A stretch of 64,000 nucleotides of DNA from Flectonema sp. DT1601 (GCA_964019425.1 OZ025808.1:744001-808000), one strand, 5' to 3'; counted from the stretch's first letter, positions 21,593-35,077 are shown. Notes: generated by a model from the letters alone, not told the origin. Made by a program: numbers and translations.

Positions 21593-24500
21593 CGCCGCTC
21601 TGATAGCATTGATCATTTCAACTCTCTTTTTTGCTTTTTTAACGAGCATCTTTGGTTCCCCAGGTGGCTTTAATATTACTTTTATTACATTAACTTCAAC
21701 GAGGGAACTCTGGTCTATATTTCCATCCGATGAACTGATGATTGCTATTACATTATCGTCTAATTGGTCAGAGTACAGATCTGAAGAATGCTCTGAGACA
21801 ACACCACTAACAGTATGATTATCATCAGTTGAAGGTACAGATTGCTTGCAATAAAAAAACTGTCTAAGAAGTTCTTGTAATCTTTTTCTGTCAGAACCCT
21901 TACTTAGGGTTCCAAACTCAAGTCTGTAGTGGGTTGAACTGCAGTTTATTTTAGCTAAGAATTCATTATTTAAAAATAAACTGCCGTCCTTAACCGAAAA
22001 CGACGTGAGTTTTTGAAGATTTAAACCAACCGAGTCCGTATTGCTATATTTACCAACCAACTTTATTTCTAAAAATCCGTCAGATAAATGCTGCTTATCT
22101 GGAAGGTTGACCAACCCTTTTGGAACAACGTAAAGCGGAATATCATTTTCAACCATTGTCTGGATCACTACCATACCCGGAACTTGAATTAACGGAAGTG
22201 AGAAATCGACAGCAACACTTTGTTTGCCACATTCTTTGTTTTCTCCATCGCAAACACGAATTCGAAACCATCGTGGGCCTTGGCTTGATCTGTCCGGTGG
22301 AGTACACAGAGTTGTATTCGTGTATGCTACACATTGCATTACCGCACACACTTCAATTAGAGTTATGATTCCAGCTGTGCTCTCAAATATCACAAGTAGA
22401 TCTTTTAAACACGTCTGTTTGTTAGTTTGTTTGTTATTATTCGTTACGACACACACACACACAAGTAGTCACATACCATAACAGAACTTTTCGGAAATGA
22501 AATCCTTGCTATAAGAGGTCCAGTCAGTGATGATCGATGAATAGTTGAACTGTTTTTATTATAAAACATAATCGGAGGATAAAGTTTTGGTCTTCCGGAA
22601 TCCGAAGCATTTTTGTTATAATTCGAAATCTGATCAAGTTGTTGTTCTGGTGATAAAAACTCAAGCGTGTCGTTTTTTCCACAACCAGCTATCGCCTCAA
22701 CAGATAATTGTCCTTTACAAAAGTTTCCAGTGTCGGGGTCTGAGAGAGCTGCAAGTCCCAAAGGTGCTAATATGACACTCGGATGTCCAGCAAGCTGACG
22801 GTACTTCCACCTATCTCTGTACAGCAACACTTCCGTTGGATTATTTACAGCCAGAAGGTCTGCTGAAACAAACGCGCTTGTTGTCGTACTTGAACTCCCA
22901 TCTGAAAGTGAAAATTTAAATATTTTTTTTAAAATCAAAGGGTTGTTTGAATTATTTAAATATGTTATGTTTCTCAACACTTGCAAAACATCTTTTCTTT
23001 TTACCGGTGGACTGCTGTTGAATGTTGCTTTTAATGATCCGCTACTAATAGAAATGGTTCCTATCACTCCATCCATACGCTGGATCTCTATGAAGTCAGA
23101 CTTTGTGATGGCTGCCTCTTCTATTACGTCTGCTTGCTTTTTCTCGAGGAGTTCTTTTGCGATTTGGAAAATTCCTTCTTCGTGAATCTCTTCTGGTTCT
23201 TTGTCGGGTTCTGTGATGTTTTTTTTGTTTTTTTTTGTTTTTTATCCAAGAAGGGGGAAAATTTTAATTAATAAATAATTAACCAAACCAATATTCATCT
23301 CATCTTCACATGATCTTAAAAGTGAAAGTCCGATCATTTCTTCAGGACAGTCACTGTCTGTGTCGAGCGCCATGTGTTCGACATCAGCGAATCCAACTCG
23401 TGGAGTAGATTCTTCAGACTCTCGATTAATACCAAATGTATAACATTGTAAGTCATCATCTTGTTGATTGTGATATTGCCTTGCGATAAACCTAATACTG
23501 TCAGGTTCAATTCCGTCTTTCACACATAAAACGTCATCATCAGTGAGACCATCCGTAATCTCAACAGAAATACTTCCTCCGTTGTAATTATCTACAAATC
23601 CTTCTTCGTCCATTACTACTTCGAATGGTGCTATTCTGTTGTTGTTGGTGTTGTTGTTTTTTATTTTTTTATCATCAGCAGAAACAAGACTAAAAAGAAA
23701 ATGATAAAAAACAAACCTACGAGACCCGCTACCTTCAACATATGTAAACTCCGAGTGTTTTGGTGGAACTCGAAGCAATCCAGACGTCACACGAATGTTA
23801 AACCTATCTCTAATTACAGTATTTGGACATTCTGGTATGATATGAATACCATTAACACCATCGACACGAGTTCGTTTAACTGTGTTTCCAACAAGTAGCT
23901 CAACGTCTATGTAACGAACTCCTTCTTTAGGACAACACAAATTAGATCCAAAACATATCGATCGTAGTAATGCTTGAACAGCTTCAATAGATGAAAGCCC
24001 GTGTGGGAGTTGACTAAAATTTATAATAATTTCACCACAACCTGATGAGAGTCCTCTTTCAGTTGTTACTTTTGAAACCAGAGTTTGCAGTTTTTTTGCG
24101 ACAGTGCTAGCGTCTGGATCGAGACTTCCATTTGGAATGAAAGTGGCAACGCCGATGACATCATTTTGATACCAAATTTGAACCTTTCCATCACATCCTA
24201 AAAAAGGAAGCTGAAAACACTGAATACCGTTCTTAGTACGAGGATCAGCATCGTTTAAGATTCTTGCTATTGAGTACCTCGATTGTTTTTGTTGATGTTC
24301 TATCTGAGAATTATTTTCCGCATCTAATATAGAGTGATAGTTATATATCCCAACTTCACTCTCCAACGACTTTAGCGTCGGAGCGAATATAGTTGACGGG
24401 TAGGTGAGTGTGTCTTCGTTCAGTATTTGACTATCAGGTCTTATGAATAATCTATCACCTGATTTCAACCCTCCGCTGATTGATATTCTCAAGTATCCTC

Positions 24501-27500
24501 CGCTGTAATATTTAGTGTCGACGTCTTGAACGATCGCACCTGGCATTATAGCTCTGCTGTTTGGGGTTAATTTCTTTAAAAATGTTTCAGGCATGTCATA
24601 AGAAGCAACTCCTCTGTACATTAATCTCTTCTCAGGTATCAATACTGTTGTGGGATCATCTTCGCCTCTAACTTGAATTGCTATACTGATAGAGCTGGAA
24701 TGGTTTCGTTCGGTTTCACTAATTCTGATTTTCACTGTTCGGATACCTTCCCTTGGATCCGCTGAGAGATTGCAAAATTTTAATGACTCGAGCAGGGTTT
24801 GAACTTGTTCTGATTTTGCCGCAGCGGTCAGTATGATTTTTTGAATCGACCCACAGACTTTACTACTGAAATCTTCCGGAAAGAGTTCCTGAAAATGTCG
24901 TTGTGAGCTGGAGACTTTATAATAGGCTGACTGTGGTGGATGATGTCTTCGAAGTGTACCAAACACAACTACCCCAACGACTACGTCGTGAATTAATATT
25001 TTATTACCATCCATAAATATTACATCTGAAGTCCTTTTTAAATAAATTTGATCGTCTTGGGTGTAGTCACTAATTTCTATCGTCAGGTGAGAGTCTTTAA
25101 AGTTTGACTGAACCCGACTAATTGATACCTTCCCGTTGTGTTTATGAACACTAACAGGATTCTCAACGATAAGCTGACAAGTTATGAGAGACTTCTCATC
25201 ACTTGCTTCTACGTACTCAAAATCAGGGTTTCCATTTACTCTTAAATAGCAACTTTGGAGAACCATGCTTGTTTCAACCAGAAGTTGCAAGGACACAAAT
25301 CTCTTTGGATTTTGCCCCAAGTTCGAATCCGCCCTAACCAATATTCTCAAGTCAATCGCAACTTTTCTTTCAAAAGGAGGAGGAGATGTTTTTCCAACTT
25401 TTGATAATTTTTTTTTATTATTATTGTGGCCAGTGTTCCTATATCGAAGTGACGAAATCACTTCCATCACATCAGTGAAATCTGCCGACCCATCTTTCGG
25501 CAATACGGTCAACAGCGTTGATGAGGAAGGATTCGTTTCCTTTGAGACCAAAGTAACAAATTTAGATTTTATTTGAAGGTTGTCATGTGCTGAACTAAAC
25601 TCTCCATCGGGATCTGGCATGTAAAAAGTTATATCACCTCCCCACATTTGATATTTTTTTTTAACAATTTCAGAAACTGGTTCGAATTTTATTTTCATCA
25701 AAGGATCGTTTTCAGGTAATAAGTTCTTTACCTGCTGTAGCATCGATCTATGCCAGTTGAAAGTCATTTTACAATTTTCTATCTTTTCTTGTGCTTGAGC
25801 ACATAAAACTGATAACTGCCTTGATGTCGACTCGTGAACAGATGACAGAGACAAACGCAACTGTTGGAACAGTCGCTCAGATTGTCCCAAAGCTATAAAC
25901 CACTCCGGTGACATTTCACATGAGATCTGAAGAGAATTATCAACTGATTCAAAATCGGATGAATTTATAAAAAATATTCCTGGAAGCCTGTAGGTGCTAC
26001 TCGTTACATTTTTAAGTATCGGAGGTTGCTTTAATATACCACAGTATTGTCGGTAGGCGTTTCCAGCTTTATCGCGTATAGTAGCGAGCTCTTTACAACA
26101 AGTGGAGATTAGTTCCATGACGTGTCTGACTTGTGATTCCTTTCCTTGACGACCTTCATAACTCTTTCTAATCTTATCCTCTTGTGATATTAATCGATAT
26201 CGTTGTTGAGTGTGTTCTTGTTGAACTCGACGTTGCTCATGTTTGATGCAATCGAGTTTCCAGTTTCGATCTCTTTCTTCTTCGAGTAGCTTTTGTTTTA
26301 ATCGTCTTCTCTCATCATCGTCTTTGGAAAGTTTCTCAAGAATAAGTTTTCTTATTGATATTACACTTTCTGATATGAGTGATCGAATTTCGGCTTTTTC
26401 TTCCAACATTGAACTCACTAATTCAGTTCTTACAACTCGCTCACGAACTTCAAGAGCTGCTCTGCTGTTGGCTTCAGATGCTAATCTCTGTTTGTGTTTT
26501 TGAGTAGCAGTTTGCCACAGAGGATGACTAACATGACGAATTCTACTTCTCCCTGTTGCCTCAATATCTTTTATCCATAACCTTCTGAGATATTCACACT
26601 CTCCCTGAACAGCTAACGACGCCTTTATCCAATTCCCAACAACATTCGGACGGCTTAGTTCTTCTTCAGCCGCCACCGTTGTAATTATTTGTAATTTCTT
26701 AGCCTCGGAATTCTCAAGTTTCTTACAAAGTCGGAATGCCTTGGTGAGGTAGTTTCTAGCCTGGTTGAGACTTTTTCTACATCTTTCTTCAAAGAATACG
26801 AGTTTTGACCTGTTTGATTACTTGTGTAATTAGAGGGGTGCTATCGGAAACATAAAAAAGAAAAGTTATGAACGAAGACACGATGATATTATTAAAAATG
26901 ATGAAGCTGGAGAATAGAATGATCTTTCCGAAGTCTTCAAACTATGCAGTGGACAAAGAGAAATTCAACGGTACACAACCTCACAACATACCTTATGTTA
27001 TATTCACTTTTAACAAACATCCTTGTTGCGTCAACAGCAATTGCAATAACTCGCGCGGCATCATCAAGCGTCGATGTTGGTGATGAAGTACGCAGTGAAT
27101 CCCCTAATGATAACTGACTCATCCCTTCACTTTTAAATGAAACCGCCTGTTCAAGTATCTCTCTCCACTTCTGACTGATACGACATTTCTGTAAATTAAC
27201 TTCCTCAATGCTGGTGTTTTGGTGGAGTGCTTCGGATAGTTTTTTTGCACACCAAGGATTGAGAGATGAATCTCCCAAGTTCAATTCCCTCAGAGTTTCT
27301 GTTATCGTTATGCTGTAGCAGAGTGAAGGGAGGTCTTCTAGTTTGATTGAAGTGTCAGAAAAATCTAAATTTGTAGTTGGAAAAAATGATTTGGAACCCA
27401 ACGCACGTGTCGTAGATTTATACACGAGTGGGTGTAGCCCTGCCGCAAGGGCTGATTTCAATTTTACTCGTCGAGGTGTTTGGTGGGTTTTCGATTCTTT

Positions 27501-27935
27501 CGGAATTTCAACGGCTTTTTCAAACGCGGATTGCAACAATTTTCTTTTTCCAACCCTCGTTCCTCCCCTCTCATAGTATTTTATACTACCGCTACAAGCC
27601 GGTGTTGGGGTTCTTTCTTCTATCTTTTTCTTGCATTCTTCCAGTATGGCATTCGCCCGACATTCCCTAACCTCTTGTATCAGTTTATTTTTTATTTTTT
27701 GGGTTCCCGGAGGTGCTTTTATTGATTGCAATCGAAGCTGCTTTCGATATTTCCTCCTCAGCCCTTTATCGTTTAAGAATTCACTAACTTTGTAAGGAGT
27801 GTAGACACCAACCTGTGAACTATAAGGTCTAGTCAGCCATTGACTCTCACCAACATCTGCCATTTGTGTTGGGGCGCTCAATGATAAGTTCATAAAGGGA
27901 GGGATCTCCATCAGTGGGAGGTGTTCCCCGCTCAT
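21587..27935 (-). CDS. large LRR / coiled-coil / cadherin-like-repeat protein
   Basis: Four exons (26992-27935, 23289-26809, 22477-23210, 21587-22414) join with matching phases to 2008 aa; introns are 182, 78 and 62 nt. The N-terminal 315 aa are basic and end in a short leucine-rich repeat (ITETLRELNLGD, NTSIEEVNLQKC). A charged coiled coil follows (about 370-490, RRRLKQKLLEEERDRNWKLD). The rest, about 1400 aa, repeats a beta-sandwich-like pattern with a core of GG-L-I-I-GL-GD-L (YYSGGYLRISISGGLKSGDR; YNGGSISVEITDGL). This resembles cadherin/VCBS-type tandem domains, which are normally extracellular. I see no signal peptide or TM segment, so a cytosolic or flagellar scaffold is more likely here. 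The family is not recognised. Joining the two halves relies on the 182-nt intron. Confidence 0.8.
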
Positions 27936-28070
27936 CTTAACCACCCTGTGATAAAGAAAAGAGAATAGATAAATATAAAACAAGCACATAAAGAGTCCAA
28001 AAAGACCGCAGAAACAATAAAGAACTCGAAAGACGTGGATAAACACAGCACGCTGTGTAAACAGCGATTA

Positions 28071-28531
28071 TTAACATTCCTCAGCATTGAACTCATACTT
28101 TAGACAGGCACATGCTTGGTATCTCCACCAAGCTGTTTGGATCTTCGTAGCGTATTCGCTTCGAAGTTCTAACTCATCCCTTTTTGTAATTTGAAGATCT
28201 CGAACTCTTATTTTCATCGCTAATCTCATCTTCAATGGATGACAAGTTTGTTTGTCTCGTATGAATCTCTGAATTGTGATAGCAGCTGTGTCTTCATCCT
28301 AATGAGGGTTGATTTGATAATAATTCAGATCAGACAGAACACGTAGTTACATACCAAACAACCAGGAGGTGATTGTAATCTCCTCCCAAACAAATCAACA
28401 GGAGTTCCAACAGTAAACATTTCCTTCACAAATGATTCACAAGAACCAATACTACCATCCACCGATGATCTTATACTAATATCAATAGGTAGTAGTGGTG
28501 ATGGGGGGGAAGACACTTCATTGCGTGTCAT
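28071..28531 (-). CDS. small two-IQ-motif protein
   Basis: Two exons (28355-28531 and 28071-28298) with a 56-nt GTATGT...TTAG intron give 134 aa. The N-terminal half is Ser/Pro-rich and unrecognised. The second exon carries two IQ-like motifs (AAITIQRFIRDKQ and ATKIQTAWWRYQ), which usually bind calmodulin or related EF-hand proteins. The gaps to both neighbours are only 135 bp, leaving little room for separate promoters and terminators. The ATG follows a CATCAG acceptor-like site by one base. Confidence 0.75.
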
Positions 28532-28666
28532 GCTGATGACATGTATAAAAAAAAGAAAAATTATTTCATTCATAGCAACTACAATAAAGCTGTAAAGCCC
28601 GTTTAGGGATAAAGTGTAAATTAAAAGACAAAAAGAATACAAAAGACTGATTCTAATACAACTCGT

Positions 28667-31527
28667 TTATAGTATAGAAAGATTATCTTGAACCGTGGGT
28701 AAGAAAACAGTCTTGAAGAACCATGTGATGTGCTCTTCAGGAGGTTCACTAGTCTCATCAGTGTCAGTGAAGAATGCTGAAAGGATGCAAAAGGCATCGT
28801 AGAATTCGCCTATGTCGATTGTTCCATCACCGTCAAAACCTTGGGCATCAGCATCTCCTGATTCACAACCACCAGCTTGTGAAAGGTGAAATATTAAATG
28901 CATATCTTCATTTGTTATTACTGTCATAAACCATCTCAATTCTTGCAACAATGATCTAAACTCAAAAAGAGTAATCTCATCATCTCCCTGAGCTCCTCTA
29001 CTAAAGACAGATCGAAGTAGTCTACTGACGGTGACATTATTTACAACTGATCGAACCATCGGTGATGAGAGTAATTTTTTCAACGATCCCTGATTATGTT
29101 GTCTCATAGGCGCTAAAAACGATGGATAAATAACTTTAGTCCGAGCATCAAGTAGCATGTTTATGATCTCTAATCGGTTATTCTCTGCGATCATCGTCCA
29201 AGCTGGTGATGATACCGAGAGCCTTCTAATGTCAGAGAAGCCACAGAACCCGTTGACTAGTCTATTGTGTGGATCATCATCAACTAGGGTTCTACAAGTT
29301 GCCAACCATCTATCAAAGAGAGCTGACAGGCATAAAAACAGCATCGGTTTTGATCGGAGGTCTGAAGAAGAGAATAAAACTGTCGGAGGTGAGTCTTTCT
29401 CGAAATACTCATCCAAAGTCTTAACGTTTACTATTGATTTCGGTGATGCTGCTAATGCCACTTTAAGCATCAGAGTTCCATCAGCAAATGATTTTGTAAA
29501 CGATGAAATCTTGCAATGCTTTCCTGTAACGGCAGTGACGATGGTATCAATCCAAGAAGCAAGAAACTCAACGGTGTCGATTTTTTCAACGTCAAGTGTC
29601 CCACTTCCACCCAGAGCATCTTGATGTGTTTCTTTTACTTCTGAGGGTTGTTTTTCTATTGTTGTCCAGGTGGCAAGTTGACCCCAACCTTCACTAGTGT
29701 CAATGACTCCGATATCTGCTGTTGTTGGTAAGGAAGTCATCTCATCCATGTTCGTTGAAGCTCCACCTACAGACGCTCTTGCTGGAATTTTACTGATCTC
29801 TTGTTTTATTGACATTCTGTTGTCAAATTTCTTTTTCCAAATTGAAAAATACTTCGCAACCACAACTCTAGTTTTCGCTCCTTTCAGAATGTCACCCCAA
29901 GATTCAACTTGTTTATCATTTTTAAGTATCCTTGACCAGGATTTGAAATGGTGTTTAAGAACTTGTCTTTGAGAGGATTTATATTCCTTGAGAAGTTGTT
30001 TTGTATATGTGCGAAGCTCATCGATATTCATAGCATCAATTTCTTCATCAGAAGCCTTACTGCCAGTTGCGTCTTCCCAAGCTTCATCTGCCGATTGTTT
30101 TTGATCTTGTTGAGAACTATTATTCTCAATTATTTTTTCATCAAAAAACGGTCTCAGATTAGCAAACAAAGGTCCAACAGGAACACCAAATATCGTATTG
30201 GAATCTGGACACGACTGTAGAAGTGATTCACTGCTCGATAAGTAGTCTTCATAATCAACGAAGATTGATGAAAAGATAATACTAAGACACTTCTTGGCTA
30301 CTGGTTGATTTCCTAGACCCCTCGAGATTATTATCTCAAGTAACATGCAACATGTTGAGGTTTGAAGTATATTTGGTGACCGAAGATGTCCAGTCGCACT
30401 CATTAAATCTCTTAAAACCATATCTGCCCACACCAAGGGTGAATTAAAGTAACACGACTTTGCCGACCATTCATGTGACCATTTCTTCATCAATCTCCTT
30501 GCATGCCTGTTATCTATCTTTCCATCACTGTCTGCGACTACTTCATTAGCTGATGCGCTAAGCTGTTGTTGTTAATATTTTACTTTGTGATTCCTCTTAG
30601 CAAATCAAAATAAAACTTTTTACATACCTCTGGAGATGTCTTCCTACATGTCCTGGGATACAGAGACAATAACATGGTTTGTTCGATTTCTGAATTCACA
30701 TCCAGAGGATTATCCTCACTATTAATTTTAATCTGAGCGAGAACAGGTCTGGATTTCCCAGCCGATGCAGCTATCTGTCTTCTCCAACCGTGATCAGTTT
30801 TAAAAGTTCGTCGAAGGGGCACTGATACATTATCAGAAAGACAAAGAGTATCTTTATCGTTAACCAAGTCAATAGATACTTCTCTGTCTTGAATAAATGC
30901 AACAATCCCAGCAGGTGAGTTGAATGTATGAGGAATAGAGTTTGATCTGTGTGTGTATATTATCTGATTATTTATAACAAACTGAACAGTACCAGTAACA
31001 ATCTCTAATGACAGAGATAGGGTGTCAGTGTTCGACCAGGAAGGTGTTTCATAGACGAGTCTATTTTCAGAGGCGATGTCAAGAATTTGACCACCTGAAC
31101 ACCAAATAACACCCCAGGGAATATCACTATCTGACGACCATGGAAGACAGCTGCTTTCACAAAGTGAAATGTTCTTTGGAACTAATCCAACAGCGATCCC
31201 CCAAGGGGTTGATATTCCCTTTATCATAAATGATGCTCTCACCACCCAAGATACGTCTCTTGACACAGCTGCGACCCTCTTCCAAGTTGATTGATAACGT
31301 AATTGCATTGCGTGTACTAGTTCTCGACTGTTGTGACAGACCATACTATGTACTCCGGATCCATCACATATATGAATCCCTTCTCCAGAATCAATAGCCC
31401 GCCATCGTAGTACTCCAGCACCTCGACCACCTGCCATTCGTTTACTTTTATTTAATAAAAGACATCCAGGGAGTTGGTTGTATTCTTTTTTAGTAGGTGT
31501 AGCTGCTCTTAGACGGACATTCGGCAT
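28667..31527 (-). CDS. SPRY-like / CH-like / EF-hand protein
   Basis: Two exons (30628-31527 and 28667-30562) with a 65-nt GTATGT...AACAG intron give 931 aa. Residues about 60-220 resemble a SPRY/B30.2 beta-sandwich (WVVRASFMIKGIS, WGVIWCSGGQILD, LSLSLEIVTGTVQFVIN). A helical segment follows (about 475-545). About 625-720 looks like a calponin-homology domain (VEFLASWIDTIVTAVTGKHC, FADGTLMLKVALAA). The C-terminus has an EF-hand pair: a degenerate one (GDDEITLFEFRSLL) and a good one (FDGDGTIDIGEFYDAF). CH plus EF-hand plus SPRY suggests a calcium-responsive cytoskeletal or axonemal scaffold; this is inference. An acceptor-like TTCGTTCAG lies 13 nt before the ATG. Confidence 0.82.
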
Positions 31528-33327
31528 TGTTATTCTCCGACTGAACGAAGAAATAATAATAAATTTTGGAAAAAAGAGATAAAGAAAATCAAAGGGAGAA
31601 AAGATTATCGTTTTAGTTTGATGAGGAGTAATAAATATATAAAAAGAAAAAGAAAAAAAAACATCGACAAAGAAAGGGGAAAACAGCAGAGTGAGTCAAC
31701 AGTCGCGGAAGCTAACAGAAAACTCATTTATATCGAAGAGAAATATTAAAGAATAAAAAAAAAGAAAAGAAATAAAAATGAGATATACAAAAAGGCTGGT
31801 TCCGTATGAATACAGGTTTTGCTGCTAATCGGTAACAGTTATTTTTATTTTATTTTTTTTATTTTTTTACAGTTATCGAAATTAGGAAAAGTTATTGACT
31901 AACACGGAAATAAAACCAACCTGAAGAGAACACTGCATTCACACAGTTTAGCAGTGTAGAAAAAAAGAAAAAAAAACACGTACACGAAGTGTGACTTACT
32001 TTTAAATTTCGATTACAACAACCAATAACCAGTATTCAGATTGACTGGTACGTTTGTTTTTCGTTCTTCTTTTTTTTTTTTTTAATTTAGATCATCACCC
32101 TGATAGGAACACACACACAGGAGCTAAGTCTTGAGATGTTCTTTCTGCACATCTACATACGGAGCATAAATATAATTGAGAGAAGGGATGATAGCATTAA
32201 GAACACTCAGCAGTGAGTGAACTAAATAATAACACTCAGCATCTATCTTTACAGAGATAAGGATGAAGACTGTTGGTGTTATTGACTATAGATTCGGATG
32301 CCTGCGACACAAGGCTGGTCCAAAACTAATTTGGTTAACATAAAATATCTAAGAATCCAAAAACTGGATACCTTGTGAGTACCCAACTAAACATCATTTC
32401 GAACCGAAATTCAGCAAAGCTAGCGTCTTCGTAGCAGAACAGAAAGGCGTGAAGACCAGATGCCGTCGAAAATGAGTACTCAGATAACTATGAGGGTAGT
32501 GATAGTTTGACAATTACAGAAACATTAATAAACTTTAAAATGACTCAAAGACAAGTAAAATGGTGAAACCGAAGTATTCGGATGGCCACAAGGGGTAAAT
32601 TGATACTTTCTTTTTTTGAGATGGGAGAGGAAAATAGAAACAACACAAAATATATAAACAAACCAAAAAAAAAATATAAACAACAAAAAATACATACTAT
32701 GAGGGAAACCTGAGTTCCAACACAAAAGTTTCGTGAAACCAACAACTGTGTGAACAAAATATTTTTGATCGCACCTTTTCTGTGGAAAGTTTTTTATCAC
32801 ATTCAGTTTGCTGAAAGGATGCCAAAAACACGAAAGGTACTAATTTTTTGTATTAAGTTGGTGGCTTCAGAAAAACCTTTGCTTTTTTGGGAATAGTCGG
32901 GTCTCTAAAAAAAAAAAAATCTTTTTTTTTTCTATTGCGCTAAACCGAGCGAATGTCACAAGCAATAACCGAATGAAAAAAAAAAGAAAAAAAGAAAAAA
33001 AAAAAGAACGTAAATAATAACAATAACTATAATTGATACATTTGTACGGAATCGAAATGCAAGACGACAAAAAAAGAACACTTGTGTAAGAAAACCGTGA
33101 ACCGACTTAAACCGAGAAAGTATGACACCACAAAGGTTCAACTACTCTCGGGTGATAACTATCTAGCAAAACGGTTTTCGTCGACATGGCAGAAGATTTA
33201 AAAAAAACAATAAATAAATAAACAACCAACAGTCTTACGAGATATAAATCAGTTTCTTATAGGTAATTTTTTTTAGTTTGTAAACATTTACAATTAGATT
33301 TTGATAAGAAGCCTTCCTTGATCATCC
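31528..33327. other. intergenic 1.8 kb
   Basis: AT-rich spacer with A/T runs (for example 32072-32084 and 32975-33005) and one copy of the short dispersed repeat at 32492-32536. No supported gene on either strand. Confidence 0.55.
32492..32536. repeat. dispersed 45-bp motif, copy 1
   Basis: Contains GGTAGTGATAGTTTGACAAT followed by AGAAACA.TAATAAACTT. It is about 90% identical by eye to 55491-55533, with weaker copies at 34697-34735 and 55641-55685. All are intergenic and in the same orientation. Confidence 0.5.
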
Positions 33328-34389
33328 TTATCTCGCAGCCGTTGCAGGAGGTAACGCCGCAAGTCTTGAAAACACTGATCTCTTTCTAATCAGTAGACGT
33401 GGTTGAGGTGTTGGTACTCGTAACCGTTTGAAAGTTGGACTTGCTGGACGCGCGTTATCAGCGAATGTTATTATTTCTTCTCTAATCTCTTCTGATGACC
33501 CTGAGTCTGAAGCTGCTGCACTAACTGGTTGAGAAGGATTCGCAAGCATCCATGGATGAAGAGGTGAATCAGTAACCCAACGAACAGCATTTCTAATCAT
33601 ATAATGTGGTCCTTGTGGTTTCTCAGGATGAGGTGAGATGCACAAGACTCTACCACTTCCGAATGTCGACCACATCGCTGCTACTTTTCCAGTCATTTTC
33701 GTCGATGTCTCACGACCAAAACGAGTAGCAGCTACTTCTGAGACATACCTAGCCAGGACAGTGTATTTCTGTTGAGGGAAGATTTCATCAGCTGCGCCTG
33801 GAGAACCGAAGTCAGGCAGGGACGATGTCGGTGCAAACAATGGTCCATTTGCGTATACAACTCGCCTAACGATTGTCCGATCAGTTCCGAAGACTTGTCT
33901 GCCAGCATCGTTGAGTTCGATGTCCGCAGTGCCAACACCACGAAGGTTTTTAACAGCTGGGTATTCAGGAGTACTGTCTTGTGTTCTTGATTGAATGATA
34001 CCTAATGTGTGAGGGAGATAGTTCTCATCGGCAGATGCGAGGTTCGCACCAGCGCATATCCCGACATAGCCACCACCGTCTCTGACAAACTTTCGAACTG
34101 CTGCCAGTCCAGCTTTACCTAAAGCCTTGCCTTGAGCAACACCTTCACCACCAGGATGAATAATTACATCAAACTTCCCTCTTTCAAGAATTCCATTTCT
34201 AATATCACTTCCGCTAACTCGATGGCAGCGGAATTCTTTTATTTCCAACCATCGCTTGCCACCCTTCAAACAAACTTCCAAATCTGCAGCTCCTCTGCAG
34301 TTTGGAACTCCCTTTTTGCTACTGCTCCCTCCCATGTCATCAAACAAGGCGACTTTTAATGTCCCTGCCTGTTGTTGCGCTGCTGACAT
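33328..34389 (-). CDS. BPL_N / class I glutamine amidotransferase-like protein
   Basis: This 353-aa single-exon protein resembles the BPL_N domain found at the N-terminus of some biotin-protein ligases and as a stand-alone protein. Key motifs are VIIHPGGEG, the nucleophile-elbow-like GGGYVGICAGANLAS with a Cys, a YANGPLF segment, and CISPHPEKPQGPH containing a His. The fold is that of class I glutaminases, but no glutamine-dependent reaction is established for this family and no ligase domain follows. The C-terminal 70 residues are Ser/Pro/Arg-rich. TTTTCAG after a T-run lies 11 nt before the ATG. Confidence 0.83.
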   Translation of the reverse strand: MSAAQQQAGTLKVALFDDMGGSSSKKGVPNCRGAADLEVCLKGGKRWLEIKEFRCHRVSGSDIRNGILERGKFDVIIHPGGEGVAQGKALGKAGLAAVRKFVRDGGGYVGICAGANLASADENYLPHTLGIIQSRTQDSTPEYPAVKNLRGVGTADIELNDAGRQVFGTDRTIVRRVVYANGPLFAPTSSLPDFGSPGAADEIFPQQKYTVLARYVSEVAATRFGRETSTKMTGKVAAMWSTFGSGRVLCISPHPEKPQGPHYMIRNAVRWVTDSPLHPWMLANPSQPVSAAASDSGSSEEIREEIITFADNARPASPTFKRLRVPTPQPRLLIRKRSVFSRLAALPPATAAR

Positions 34390-34696
34390 GATTTGGAAAA
34401 CTGAAAAAAAAAAAAAAAAAAAGGTAACTTAATAGGTCTGAAAGAATTGTGAAATTAATTTACGTTGTTCGATCCAGCTGCACATTGTTATGATTTAGTT
34501 TCTGTGAGTGACGTCGTCTTTTTAGACAAGTTTTCAAAAATCAATATTGCGCATCGCTGATTACAACAAACCAAAGAGCATCGAATCATTTTCATAGAGC
34601 TACGAGGCAACATGACCTGCATATATGATAAGTAAATAAATATTTTAAAAAAAAAAGAAATAAAAAAAAAGGTACACAAAAAAATATTCCTTCCAG

Positions 34697-34735
34697 GGGG
34701 TGAAACTTTGACAATGTAAAAAGAAGCAGTAACAC
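34697..34735. repeat. dispersed motif, weak copy
   Basis: GTGAAACTTTGACAATGTA followed by GCAGTAACA aligns with the 55491-55533 copy with small gaps; the match was judged by eye. Confidence 0.35.
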
Positions 34736-35077
34736 CTTCCAAAGGGGTTGAAATGCAGAATAGACTCCAGCAAAATCACTAATAAAGTTTTTCTTTTTCT
34801 TTTTTTTTTTTTCATGAGAAACGAAAAAACCAAAACAGATAAATAAAATAGATCAGAAATAAGAAAGAAATTCTAAAGTCAATCAACCTGCTGACGGTGT
34901 ACCAGTCAGCTGAAGGCACAAAGAGTAGCCAACACGATGAAGGAAAGAAGTTCAAAACAGAACCCTCAAAGCAACTACGAAAACGGAAATAAGCGTTAAG
35001 AGAGTCATAAGCGCGAGATAATAATTATTTTATTTATTTTTTTATTTTATTTTTTTTTCTACAGCTGATCACACTTT

